A stretch of 64,000 nt of DNA from Oceanospirillum multiglobuliferum (GCF_900167095.1 NZ_FUXG01000004.1:143424-207423); one strand, 5' to 3'; positions 16,857-25,731 are shown, counted from the first letter of the stretch. Program-made: numbers and translations. Notes: generated by a model not told the origin, from the sequence alone.

Positions 16857-18584
16857 ATGGCAAAAATTGATCGCCTTTATCAAGATGAATTATTCCGGCT
16901 ACAGAATCTGGCGGCAGAGTATGCGCGCCATAATCCTTCGCAAGCAGGGCGCTTAGTTAGCTCGGGTACTGATCCTGATGTTGAGCGTATTTTAGAAGGG
17001 GTTGCATTTTTAACCGCAGGTTTACGAGCTGAACTAGAGCAAGATCAAGGTCAGCTGTTAAACAATTTACTGCAAGTGGCGGCTCCAGAACTGTTACGGC
17101 CATTACCCTCGATTACTTTGATACGTTTTACGCCAAAGCAGGCTCTTAAAACAGAACAGATACTAAAAATAGGAACCCCTGTTTCAGGTCTCAATGCCAA
17201 TGGTCGTCGCTGTGAGTTTCGAACATTACAGTCAGTGCGTTTATGTCCCATTGAGATCAGTGCGGTACAGCTTCAAAGTAGTAAAAGTTTAGAACCTGGC
17301 AAATACAAACTGAGCTTAACTTTAGACTGCCATCAAGGGGGTATAGAACAGCTAAGAGGACAGACGTTGCCTTTATACCTACAAGGTAATAGTCAACAAA
17401 TAACCCAGATTATGGGCAACTTCCTGCATCATAACGTGGCGTTTGATGCCCAGTTTGGCGAGCAACAACAGTCTTTAAGCCTAGATGATTTTTATCAGGA
17501 CACTGCCCTAATGCAGTGGCCTATGGTACAAGATGAAGCGCCAGAACTGCCGGCACAACGCATTCTTCAGCGCTACTTTATGCTACCGGAATTGGCTCAA
17601 GGTTTAAGGGTTGAGACTGACTTTATTCCTCAAAATTGCGACGCTAGACGCTTAACCTTGAACTGGTACTTTGACCAAAATACACAATGGCCTTCAGTGG
17701 ATTTAGCTCAAGTATTTCAGCTTTTTGTGGTACCCGCGATTAATCTGTTTCAACGAGAAGCTCCACCTCAGGTTCGAGTATTACGCCAAACTGAAACTTT
17801 ATTAGCCCCCAGAGCCAGAAGTGATGAGCAGCTGTCTGTATATAGCATTAAGCAAATATTTGGACAGTTTAGAAGTCGTGTAGAGGCGCATGAATACCGT
17901 CCGTTTTGGCAGCAGGGGCTTTCCGATTCTGGGCTTTATCAAGAACGTCTAAGTACACATCCTGTTGATAATAGCTTGCAGCTTTCCGTAGTTTTGAGCG
18001 GACATGAGCTATCACAAGAGCAAGAGATGATTCGGGCGGCGCTATTATGCAGCAATGGTGCAGATACTGTAAGCCTAGCTCCGGGTGCATTGAGTGAGCA
18101 CACATCAGGTTCACCTGAGCTGGCAGATTTCTATAACTTACTCACCCCAACGCCTTACCGTGACGCACTACCTTCAGAGAAAAAACAGCGTCAATCTATA
18201 CAACAGCTCTGCGGTAATCTACTAGGAGGGTTAAATTTAAACGCCTTGCACAATAGTTTAAGGCAGCTTGCGGCATTGGGTAGTCCTGATCAAGCCCGCT
18301 ATCAAGTCAGTTTGCGTAAAATTGACTCTATCAAAGCTGTTGAAATCTGTATTACCGAGCGTTTGGTTGCGGCACACTCATTACGAGGTTATCAGATTAA
18401 ATTAACGCTTTCTGGAGATCATTTTACCTCGGGGGGTGAAATGAAAGTGTTTCTACACCTCTTACAGCAATTCTTTATCAACTTGGTGCCAGTGAACTAT
18501 TTTTGTGAGCTGGTTGTAACTGATCAACAAACAGGGGAAACGATGCAATGGCAGCCAATGCTCGGCAAACAGTTGCTCCTGTAA
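16857..18584 (+). CDS. tssF: T6SS baseplate protein TssF
   Basis: TssF, with TssG, forms the wedge of the baseplate. The 575-residue protein opens with YQDELFRLQNLAAEYARHNP and the DPDVERILEGVAFL segment, both typical of TssF (family: ELRYLRELGREFAEAHP..., DPDVERLLEGFAFL). Total length is normal. The last 37 nt overlap the start of tssG in another frame, a common arrangement for this pair and consistent with equimolar production. Confidence 0.95.
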   Translation: MAKIDRLYQDELFRLQNLAAEYARHNPSQAGRLVSSGTDPDVERILEGVAFLTAGLRAELEQDQGQLLNNLLQVAAPELLRPLPSITLIRFTPKQALKTEQILKIGTPVSGLNANGRRCEFRTLQSVRLCPIEISAVQLQSSKSLEPGKYKLSLTLDCHQGGIEQLRGQTLPLYLQGNSQQITQIMGNFLHHNVAFDAQFGEQQQSLSLDDFYQDTALMQWPMVQDEAPELPAQRILQRYFMLPELAQGLRVETDFIPQNCDARRLTLNWYFDQNTQWPSVDLAQVFQLFVVPAINLFQREAPPQVRVLRQTETLLAPRARSDEQLSVYSIKQIFGQFRSRVEAHEYRPFWQQGLSDSGLYQERLSTHPVDNSLQLSVVLSGHELSQEQEMIRAALLCSNGADTVSLAPGALSEHTSGSPELADFYNLLTPTPYRDALPSEKKQRQSIQQLCGNLLGGLNLNALHNSLRQLAALGSPDQARYQVSLRKIDSIKAVEICITERLVAAHSLRGYQIKLTLSGDHFTSGGEMKVFLHLLQQFFINLVPVNYFCELVVTDQQTGETMQWQPMLGKQLLL

Positions 18585-19573
18585 TACAGGATATGTTGAC
18601 CAACGGGCATCAATATCAGCTTCTACAGGCCTATCAGTTACTGATGATGGCAGGTGCTATATCTGATGACCCGACTGCTTTAGCTCAGCCTGTACGCATA
18701 GATATGCGGCCTTCTTTGCGGATGGACAGTGCGCGTAGTGTAATCGAGCGCATTGTTCAGGTTGCTGATCAGCATTTTTGTATTGAGCTAAATATACTTA
18801 ACTTATATGGCCGCAATAGCGTTTTACCGGCTTATATCAGTGAATATCTCTTACAAGCAGAGCAGCAAGAGAGTCCGCAGGCACGGCTTTTTTTAGATCT
18901 AATTAACCAACGTATCTATGAGCTTCAACTTGAAATACTACAGCGTTCACTATTGGTGATTGAGGCATCAAAAGACTCAGAATCCAACCCGAGAATGGCT
19001 TACTTTGAACAATTATTAGCTATATCTGGTTTAGGTGGCATTGAGTTTTCAGACCCTCAATTACAGCAAAATCGATTACGCTATTTCAAGTTATTTGCCA
19101 GTCCATTCCGTTCTGCGGCAGGCTTGGCAGCGCTGGTCAGCGACTATTTAGATCAAATACCTGTACAAGATGAGCAATGCTCTATTCGGAATGTCCATCT
19201 ACCTAAGTCGGCTCAGCTAGAGTTAGGCCAACAGAAAAAAGCGTTGGGTACAGGCACTCTATTAGGACATCAATTACAAGAGCGTAATGGTGCTTTTACT
19301 TTAGTGATAGGCCCTTTGTCATTTAACAAGTTTGATCAATTACTGAAAAACCATCAGCAGTGGCAAACGTTGCGCCAGCTGATTCGACTATATCTACGCC
19401 AGCCCTTGCAATGCGAGCTGGTATTTCAGTTGCAATGTAATGAACAGGACAATACACAAACGGCTTCTCAAGGTTGGGGCCAGTTAGGACGCAATGCATG
19501 GTTGATTCAACCCAATTTTTCACCGGGCAATCATCACGCCTATCAATTACAAGCCCGCATCGCACTGGATTAA
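18548..19573 (+). CDS. tssG: T6SS baseplate protein TssG
   Basis: TssG completes the TssEFGK baseplate wedge. The 341-residue protein carries family features such as the early QDMLTNGHQYQLLQAYQLL segment and the FGRNSVLP-like LYGRNSVLPAYISEYLL near residue 88 (family: FGLTGPSGVLPxHYTE). The C-terminal half has the LGTGTLLG-like motif (KKALGTGTLLGHQ) and a final low-identity region. The start at 18548 overlaps tssF by 37 nt; an in-frame ATG at 18593 is possible but would trim the conserved start. The next gene begins 13 nt after the stop, so the operon continues. Confidence 0.92.
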   Translation: MAANARQTVAPVIQDMLTNGHQYQLLQAYQLLMMAGAISDDPTALAQPVRIDMRPSLRMDSARSVIERIVQVADQHFCIELNILNLYGRNSVLPAYISEYLLQAEQQESPQARLFLDLINQRIYELQLEILQRSLLVIEASKDSESNPRMAYFEQLLAISGLGGIEFSDPQLQQNRLRYFKLFASPFRSAAGLAALVSDYLDQIPVQDEQCSIRNVHLPKSAQLELGQQKKALGTGTLLGHQLQERNGAFTLVIGPLSFNKFDQLLKNHQQWQTLRQLIRLYLRQPLQCELVFQLQCNEQDNTQTASQGWGQLGRNAWLIQPNFSPGNHHAYQLQARIALD

Positions 19574-19586
19574 GTTGGAGAATGTT

Positions 19587-20936
19587 ATGAGCTATCGCGT
19601 AAAAAATATGATCAGCTGGTTGCTTCTAGCGATTGCAGGGATCTTGATTCTGGTGTGGGGTTACCAAAAAAGCACTGAGTCAAAAGTCATTCGTATCGCA
19701 ACAGCTTCAAAAGGCGGCTATTACTATGAGTATGGCATGCTATTGAAGCGACAAATTGAGAAGAAAACAGATTATGAAGTTCAGCTATTGGTCACCAGAG
19801 GTTCTGTCGATAACCGAGGTAAGCTCCTATCAAATGAAGCTGATTTTGCCATAGTCGGTACGAATTCAGTTTCAATGCAGAACTTGTTTATTGTCGCACC
19901 ATTATGGCAAGACTATATGCACTTGGTTGTACGTAAGGGCAGTAAAATCAACTCAATGACTGAGTTAGCGGGGCATAATGTCGCTTTAGGTACACAAGGT
20001 TCAGGCTATCGTGCCCAGTCGATGAAAGTTCTAGAGCACTTTGCTTTAGATGCCGATCAATTTGGTATGAATGATCTTTACTTTACAAAACTACTCAGCG
20101 ATACAGCGCTAGAAGGTGCAATTGTAACAACAGGCTTATTAAACCCAGACCTACGGCAGGTCATGTCTAGCGGTTTATTTCGCCTTATCCCATTAGAAGG
20201 TGCTGAAGGTTATGCGCTTAACCACTCTCAACTGACAACTGCACAGATTCCCGCAGGTGTATACAGTGCCGTAAATGGCCCAGTACCTGCGGTGCCTGTT
20301 CAGACCATTGCAACATATGCAGTAATGGCATCCAGAACGGGTTTACCCGAAAAAATGGTACAAGCAGTGTTGGATCAGCTGAATACTGATGAGATGCGAC
20401 GTGATGCGCCTGTGATGCTCGACATTAACCCAACTCAAGATAATGTTTTACGCTATCTACCACTACACCCTGTTAGTACGCGTTATTATAACCCATTCGT
20501 TGGCTTGGATAACTTTTCACGCCTACTGGGGCAAATAGCAGAACACAAAATTCTTATTATAGAAATGCTGATTATCGGTGCCGTGGTAATCATGCAGCTT
20601 GGACAGATTCGCCGCCGTCGTAAAGAGCAAGTAAGAGTGAATATGGCCGCAGAACTAGAGTCTCTATTTAGCAAAACAATTGAGATAGAAGGGGCACAGA
20701 AAGAGGCGCGAGATTGGCGTTTATTAAAGCAGTATTTAGTTGAGGTGATGCGCTTGAAGCAGCAAGCCGTCAGCTTGGTACAAGGATCTGAACTGGCAGA
20801 GTCAGTGCTCTTCCTAAGTACGATTCAACAGTGTGCAGATGTTATGAGGCAGATCGAGTGGAGACTCTCTGCAATGCAACTTACGGAGGTCGCGAAAAAG
20901 GAGGTTGAAGCGACACGAGCCAGTTTATCGGAGTAA
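19587..20936 (+). CDS. Membrane-anchored TAXI-type periplasmic binding protein with cytoplasmic coiled coil
   Basis: The 449-residue product starts at ATG 19587, preceded by GGAG at 19577-19580. TM1 is at residues ~9-26 and TM2 at ~321-340. Between them lies a TRAP-TAXI-type substrate-binding domain: VIRIATASKGGYYYEYG opens it as in TAXI proteins (family: IGTGSTGGTYYPLG), and VALGTQGSGYRAQSMKVLE matches the conserved VSVGAPGSGTR region. A strongly basic RRRRKEQ and ~100 residues of predicted helix follow in the cytoplasm. Normal TAXI proteins are soluble or singly tethered and work with TRAP permeases; no TRAP permease gene is present here. The gene follows tssG by 13 nt and precedes the next by 3 nt. 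A sensing role is inferred. Confidence 0.8.
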   Translation: MSYRVKNMISWLLLAIAGILILVWGYQKSTESKVIRIATASKGGYYYEYGMLLKRQIEKKTDYEVQLLVTRGSVDNRGKLLSNEADFAIVGTNSVSMQNLFIVAPLWQDYMHLVVRKGSKINSMTELAGHNVALGTQGSGYRAQSMKVLEHFALDADQFGMNDLYFTKLLSDTALEGAIVTTGLLNPDLRQVMSSGLFRLIPLEGAEGYALNHSQLTTAQIPAGVYSAVNGPVPAVPVQTIATYAVMASRTGLPEKMVQAVLDQLNTDEMRRDAPVMLDINPTQDNVLRYLPLHPVSTRYYNPFVGLDNFSRLLGQIAEHKILIIEMLIIGAVVIMQLGQIRRRRKEQVRVNMAAELESLFSKTIEIEGAQKEARDWRLLKQYLVEVMRLKQQAVSLVQGSELAESVLFLSTIQQCADVMRQIEWRLSAMQLTEVAKKEVEATRASLSE

Positions 20937-20939
20937 GCG

Positions 20940-21728
20940 ATGTCGGAAAAGTCCGTCAAGCCGCAGTCCTCTTTAGCAAAGCGCTTAGGTATCACACTGG
21001 TTTTTGTATTGATGTTCAGTGTGGGTTTAAGTGCACTGCTTAGCTACTTTAACTTTGAGAAAAAGCACCAGCAACTTGTGAGTTCACGCTTGCAAGTGAT
21101 GCTGGATGAGGTGCGCGTTGCTATCGACCAAGGTACTTCCCTTGGTCTTCCTTTGGAATCTCAAACAGAGATTTCTAATCATTTGCATAACCTGACGCTT
21201 ACAGATACCTCTATCCATATTGCTGCAGTGATGAACATGGCACAATCGGCCTTGTTCAGCGTGGGAGATGTTGAGCAAGTTACGGCACATATTCCCGCGC
21301 AGTGGTATCAGGCTCATGCCGATAACCAGAGCAGTCATGCCTTAGAAATTGAGTCCTACTTGTTGGTTGCTGAGCCTATTCTTAATAATTTTGACCGACA
21401 GACTGGTTTGCTTATTTTAGCTTACGACAAGCAGGCTTATATCCAAAAAAACCAACAGTTACTAACCGCATTGAACTATCAAACCTTGTTGAGCATTTTG
21501 GCTGGTGGTGTAGTTGGCTTATTACTGCTAATGCTATTGATGCGCCGCATGAACAAGATGATTCAACGCTTGAATCTGGCACTAAAACAGAACCTTTCTG
21601 GCCGAGGGCAAGACTATGCTCTAGATGAAAATAGTGACCATTTAGAGTATCAATACCAACCGCTTCATCAGAAAATTCGTGACTTGAGTCCTGTGAGTAG
21701 GCCGATACCAGAGGAGAAGAAGCAATGA
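20940..21728 (+). CDS. Two-TM membrane protein with a periplasmic sensor-like domain
   Basis: The 262-residue protein has a short basic N-terminus, TM1 at ~15-37, a ~140-residue periplasmic domain, TM2 at ~182-201 and a ~60-residue cytoplasmic tail without a known output domain. The periplasmic part shares a pattern with the N-terminus of the next gene: G-[LI]-P-[LF], an amphipathic helix, then D-x-x-[IL]-x-x-[IL]-A. This is the layout of single Cache-like sensor domains. The tail begins with RRMNKMIQRLNLALKQN, which resembles the first half of a HAMP domain. It overlaps the next gene by 4 nt (ATGA). It may form a hetero-oligomeric sensor with its neighbours; this is inference and I do not recognise a named family. 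Confidence 0.65.
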   Translation: MSEKSVKPQSSLAKRLGITLVFVLMFSVGLSALLSYFNFEKKHQQLVSSRLQVMLDEVRVAIDQGTSLGLPLESQTEISNHLHNLTLTDTSIHIAAVMNMAQSALFSVGDVEQVTAHIPAQWYQAHADNQSSHALEIESYLLVAEPILNNFDRQTGLLILAYDKQAYIQKNQQLLTALNYQTLLSILAGGVVGLLLLMLLMRRMNKMIQRLNLALKQNLSGRGQDYALDENSDHLEYQYQPLHQKIRDLSPVSRPIPEEKKQ

Positions 21729-23734
21729 AACAATCCTCTATAGCAAATAAAGTGGTAGGCATTGCGGTGGTTATTATAGTGCTTTGCACCGCACTGAGTG
21801 CTTGGTTTGCTTTGCAGCAAATTAAAACTTCTTTGCAACCTGCCGAGCAAGAAAAAGCTTCTGTACTGGCACTATCAACAGAGCGACTGATTAATAAAAT
21901 GATGGGCTATGGCATCCCTTTTCAGCAGATGGGCAAGCTGGATGAGGTGTTGGAAAGCCGCTTACAGGGACATCATGACTTACGCTTTTTAGCCATCACG
22001 AAAACGGATGGCACTATTCTCTATCAAGCTCATAACAATATAGGGAAAAATGCAGATCAAACTGTCTCCACAGCCCTAGAGGGGAGGCTTCAACACATTC
22101 AAGATGCACAAGCACTGTTTGTACTTTATTCCTATGACTTAAGCTACAACGGTCAAAATTTGGGGCAGATATGGATCGGCTTTGATCTTAATTTTATGCA
22201 ACAGGTGTTTGAAGAGATTGGCTATGACATCGCAACTATTTTGGTTGTCTCGTTGCTACTGGCAATGGAACTATTGATGTTCATTACCACCTATCATATT
22301 CGCACTCCCCTTTCAGGCCTAACACAGATGTTGGGGCAAACCGCGCAAGGGGACTATCGTCAGGTGATCCACTTTCCAGGTAAAGATGAGTTATCGCGTT
22401 TAGGCAATCAGGTTTCAGAGGCCATAACTCAGGTTAGCCAATGGCTGAGCGTACAAAATCCTAAGGGTCAGTACCAACTGCCAGAACAGAAACCTGAGCA
22501 AGTTGCACTGACCAAACTCTCATTTGTAAGACCCCCTCTATTCTTGGTAATTTTTTCTGAGTCGATGTCGCTCTCGTTTTTCCCCGCCTATGTAATGTCG
22601 GTATATAAGCCTATTGAGGGGCTATCAACGAGCATGGTGATAGGTCTGCCTATCTCATTATTCATGCTGATATGGGCATTATCCCTGCCTTTCGCAGGGC
22701 AGTGGTCTGACCGAGTAGGGCGACGAACAGCATTTATGGTTGGTGCAGGGTTAACCGCTATAGGCTTATTGTTAACTGCACTTTGTACTGACCTTTGGCA
22801 GCTATTGGTGGTGCGCTCCATTACTGCAATTGGCTACGGTATTGTGTTTATTACCGCCCAAGGTTATGTCACTGACAACACCACTATGGCCAATAGAACC
22901 CGCGGCATGGCAATGTTCTTATCAGGCTTTTTCTCAGGCTCTCTTTGTGGTGCAGCAATTGGTGGCATATTGTCTGACCGAATTGGCTTTCAATGGACCT
23001 TTATACTTTCTGCGGGGCTTTCGCTTATGTCTGCCCTATTTGTTGTACAGTTTTTTGAGGCGAAAAAGAAAGTTGCCGCACAAACGGCAAACCCAGCAAC
23101 GCAGTTGTCGTGGCGCGATTTTGCATTGCTCTTCAGCGACAAATATTTTCTACTGATTACCTTCTTATCTGCTGTTCCTGCCAAATTACTGCTCACGGGT
23201 TTTCTATATTACTCTGGCCCTGTTTATCTTAGTCAATTGGGAGCTAATCAATCCGCTGTTGGGCGGATATTAATGGCTTACGGTTTAGCAATTGTTTTAA
23301 TCTCACCCCTAAGTGCATGGCTGGGTGATAAGTTAAAGAAGAAAACAGCTTTCATCATCTTCGGAGGGGCATTGTCTGCGGTGGCTATTCTATTTGTGTA
23401 CCTAGTCGATGGCATTGTAGGTATGTTTGGCGGAGTCTTGCTATTAGGCATAGCCCATGCCGTTGGTGTTTCACCTCAGCTGGCACTATTAACTGAAAAG
23501 GTCAGAATGAGAGAAGGCCTAACTCTTGGAAAAACAATTGGTATCTTCCGGCTCACAGAGCGGATTGGTAATATTGCAGGACCTATTGTAGCTGCAACTC
23601 TGATTAGTTTTTTAGGCTTTCAGTATGCATTTCTTTGGCTAGCCAGCGGTGTAGCAGCCAGCTTGATGCTCTTGGTTGTGCTTTATTTGTTGTTCAAAAC
23701 CTTAGATAAGCCTGTTCCTGTGATGGCTCAATAG
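21725..23734 (+). CDS. Sensor-HAMP-MFS fusion transporter
   Basis: This 669-residue protein is built from two modules. Residues 9-30 and ~166-190 are TM helices around a periplasmic Cache-like domain (G-I-P-F near 63-66; ITKTDGTILYQAHN near 91). A HAMP-like segment follows (TPLSGLTQMLGQTAQGDYRQ, then GKDELSRLGNQVSEAI). From ~268 to the end is a complete 12-TM major facilitator domain with the loop 2-3 motif GQWSDRVGRRTAFMVG and a second related motif GDKLKKKTAFI between TM8 and TM9. Transport may therefore be gated by a periplasmic signal. The substrate is unknown. It is the third gene of the module that continues the T6SS operon. Confidence 0.85.
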   Translation: MKQSSIANKVVGIAVVIIVLCTALSAWFALQQIKTSLQPAEQEKASVLALSTERLINKMMGYGIPFQQMGKLDEVLESRLQGHHDLRFLAITKTDGTILYQAHNNIGKNADQTVSTALEGRLQHIQDAQALFVLYSYDLSYNGQNLGQIWIGFDLNFMQQVFEEIGYDIATILVVSLLLAMELLMFITTYHIRTPLSGLTQMLGQTAQGDYRQVIHFPGKDELSRLGNQVSEAITQVSQWLSVQNPKGQYQLPEQKPEQVALTKLSFVRPPLFLVIFSESMSLSFFPAYVMSVYKPIEGLSTSMVIGLPISLFMLIWALSLPFAGQWSDRVGRRTAFMVGAGLTAIGLLLTALCTDLWQLLVVRSITAIGYGIVFITAQGYVTDNTTMANRTRGMAMFLSGFFSGSLCGAAIGGILSDRIGFQWTFILSAGLSLMSALFVVQFFEAKKKVAAQTANPATQLSWRDFALLFSDKYFLLITFLSAVPAKLLLTGFLYYSGPVYLSQLGANQSAVGRILMAYGLAIVLISPLSAWLGDKLKKKTAFIIFGGALSAVAILFVYLVDGIVGMFGGVLLLGIAHAVGVSPQLALLTEKVRMREGLTLGKTIGIFRLTERIGNIAGPIVAATLISFLGFQYAFLWLASGVAASLMLLVVLYLLFKTLDKPVPVMAQ

Positions 23735-23750
23735 CAAAAAGGACTCGTTA

Positions 23751-24776
23751 ATGAAAGTCAAAGCCATTGTATTCAGTTTATTGTTAATGCTCAGCAACTT
23801 TAGCTGGGCTCAAACCGATGCAAACTCCTCAGCTAATCTATCGGCTGAGCCTGCGGCAAAACGTGTTTATATGGTGTTATGGCGTGGTATGACCGATGCA
23901 GAGCGAGGCTTTATTGATTCAATGCTTAGCCACAACCCATCGGTTGAATTGATCATTCGTAACGCTAACAAGAATAAAGCTAATCTCTCTACAATACGCG
24001 CTGATATTTTGCGCCAACAACCCGATTTGGTTTACAGCTTTGGAACAACGGTCACAACTGTTTTGGCTGGCACAGAACAAGGGCGTCAAAAAGGCCTACA
24101 TATTACCGATATCCCTTTAATCTTTAATATAGTTGCAGACCCAATGGGCGCAGGGCTTGTTTCTAACTATCGAGCACCCGCCTTTAATGTCACAGGCACC
24201 TCACACTTAGTACCTATGGCAACCCAAGTAGCGGCTATGCAAGAAATAGAAGGAGTTGAAACAGTTGCCGTAATCTACAACTCCAAAGAGAAAAACTCTT
24301 TATTACAAGTGGATAGCCTAAAAGCTGCAATAGAGGCTGCTAAACTGAAGCTTGTCGAATACCCTTTAAATAATACTGCCGATGCTAATGCCGCAGAAAG
24401 CTTTGCCACTCTGGCGCAACAACTTAAACAACAGGGGGTAGATATTGTCTATATGCCCTCAGATTCTTATTTAATATCCCATGCTAAAACACTTGTCAAA
24501 GCGGTTCATGATCAAGGTATTCCAGTGTTTTCAGCTACAGAAGAACCTATCCGTTCTGCTGGTGCTTATATGGGTGTAGTGAGTCGTTACTATAATGTGG
24601 GGCAATTTGCGGCCTACAAAGCAGAACAAATACTATTTGACGGTAAAACGGTGGCACAAGTGCCCGTGGAAACGCTTAAACGCTTCAGCTTTATCGTCAA
24701 TATTGCCGCAGCTAAGCAGCTAAATCGCTTTCCACCAGTAACGATCATGCAAACTGCCGAGGTGGTGGGAGAGTAA
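23751..24776 (+). CDS. Periplasmic ABC_sub_bind (TrpX/BMP-like) binding protein
   Basis: The 341-residue protein has an N-terminal signal peptide (about 1-20, ending near SWA-QTD) and the two-lobe fold of the ABC transporter substrate-binding family PF04392, which includes tryptophan and aromatic amino-acid binders. Diagnostic segments are PDLVYSFGTTVTTVLAG near residue 86, IPLIFNIVADPMGAGLV, the VTGTSHLVP turn, and IPVFSATEEPIRSAGAYMGV in the second lobe. It begins 16 nt after the sensor-MFS gene and is the last of the run. No ABC permease or ATPase gene is nearby, so it may deliver a ligand to a membrane sensor or the MFS protein rather than an ABC importer; that is inference. Confidence 0.82.
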   Translation: MKVKAIVFSLLLMLSNFSWAQTDANSSANLSAEPAAKRVYMVLWRGMTDAERGFIDSMLSHNPSVELIIRNANKNKANLSTIRADILRQQPDLVYSFGTTVTTVLAGTEQGRQKGLHITDIPLIFNIVADPMGAGLVSNYRAPAFNVTGTSHLVPMATQVAAMQEIEGVETVAVIYNSKEKNSLLQVDSLKAAIEAAKLKLVEYPLNNTADANAAESFATLAQQLKQQGVDIVYMPSDSYLISHAKTLVKAVHDQGIPVFSATEEPIRSAGAYMGVVSRYYNVGQFAAYKAEQILFDGKTVAQVPVETLKRFSFIVNIAAAKQLNRFPPVTIMQTAEVVGE

Positions 24777-24813
24777 GTCTCTCTTTTATCCGCTATTTTT
24801 TTTGGCTATACCT

Positions 24814-24845
24814 CCAGTAGAGCGAGATACTCTAGCCTCTACTGG
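24814..24845. repeat. Inverted repeat downstream of the T6SS-linked operon
   Basis: CCAGTAGAG (24814-24822) and CTCTACTGG (24837-24845) are perfect 9-bp arms around a 14-nt loop. It lies in the 152-nt gap between the last T6SS-linked gene and hisA. No T-run follows it on the + strand, so it may be a weak terminator or an mRNA 3'-end stabiliser. Confidence 0.5.
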
Positions 24846-24928
24846 CTAAGCCCATTGGCAGAAAAATCTGCTACAATTCGCGACCATTACTTTATGCCCC
24901 TATATTGTCACTCACTTGGAGATGGACT

Positions 24929-25693
24929 TTGACTCAATTTCGTCCATGTATCGACCTGCACCAAGGGCAGGTTAAGCAGATTGTTGGCGGTAGTCTAACT
25001 GATCAAGGTGCGAGTACTAACTTTGTCAGTAGTTATGACGCAGCTTATTACTCTAAGCTTTATCAAAAGCATCAGCTTACTGGCGGGCATGTTATTGCCC
25101 TTGGCGCAGGTAACCAAGAGCAGGCACTGAGCGCTTTGTCTGCTTGGCCTAACGGATTGCAGTTTGGTGGTGGTGTTAATAATGAAAATGCAGCTAGTTA
25201 TTTAGAAGCAGGTGCATCTCATGTCATTGTAACCTCTTACTTGTTTGAAAACGGCGAATTCAGTTGGGAGCGTCTAGAAAAGATCAAGCAAGAAACAGGG
25301 ATAGAACGCCTAGTTTTAGATTTAAGCTGCCGTAAAACAGCAGCAGGCTGGCACATTGCAACTGACCGCTGGCAAACAGTAACCTCGTTAGCGGTTAACA
25401 ATGAGACGTTGCAAGCTCTGAGTCAGCATTGTGCAGAGTTTCTAATTCATGCCGCTGATGTCGAAGGCTTGCAAGCGGGTATTGATGAAGATCTAGTTCG
25501 ATTACTAGGGCAGTCTTGCCCTATTCCTGTTACTTATGCAGGTGGCGCAAGAGCCTTGGCTGACTTAGCACTAGTACATGAGCTGTCTAATGGCAAAGTT
25601 GATCTCACAATAGGCAGTGCACTGGATATTTTTGGCGGTAAAGGCATCACTCTAGCAGACTGTATTCAGTGGAATCAGCAGCACCTTGACTAA
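24929..25693 (+). CDS. hisA: Eukaryotic-type phosphoribosylformimino-AICAR isomerase (HisA/HIS6-like)
   Basis: HisA opens the ProFAR ring by Amadori rearrangement in step four of histidine synthesis. The 254-residue protein resembles yeast HIS6 more than ordinary bacterial HisA: CIDLHQGQVKQIVGGSL, FVSSYDAAYYSKLY, LVLDLSCRKTAAGWHIATDR, FLIHAADVEGLQAGID, and GKVDLTIGSALDIFGGKGI all have close HIS6 counterparts as I recall that sequence. The catalytic aspartates are D9 and D131. The start is TTG 24929, with GGAG at 24918-24921 and an N-terminus (MTQF) matching HIS6 (MTKF). No other his gene is in the window, so it is an orphan and may duplicate or replace a his-operon hisA. Confidence 0.9.
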   Translation: MTQFRPCIDLHQGQVKQIVGGSLTDQGASTNFVSSYDAAYYSKLYQKHQLTGGHVIALGAGNQEQALSALSAWPNGLQFGGGVNNENAASYLEAGASHVIVTSYLFENGEFSWERLEKIKQETGIERLVLDLSCRKTAAGWHIATDRWQTVTSLAVNNETLQALSQHCAEFLIHAADVEGLQAGIDEDLVRLLGQSCPIPVTYAGGARALADLALVHELSNGKVDLTIGSALDIFGGKGITLADCIQWNQQHLD

Positions 25694-25704
25694 CCCCTAA
25701 AGTT

Positions 25705-25731
25705 GACAGTGGCTACATTGCCGCCACTGTC
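25705..25731 (+). terminator. Hairpin after hisA
   Basis: GACAGTGGC (25705-25713) and GCCACTGTC (25723-25731) form a perfect 9-bp stem with a 9-nt loop, 11 nt after the hisA stop. Only a poor T-rich tract follows (ATTGACTCGATATTTT), so termination may be partial. Confidence 0.55.

Noticed and set aside
24780..24850. Strong terminator after the T6SS-linked module
   Set aside because: The inverted repeat is good, but the only T-run lies before it, not after it, on the transcribed strand.
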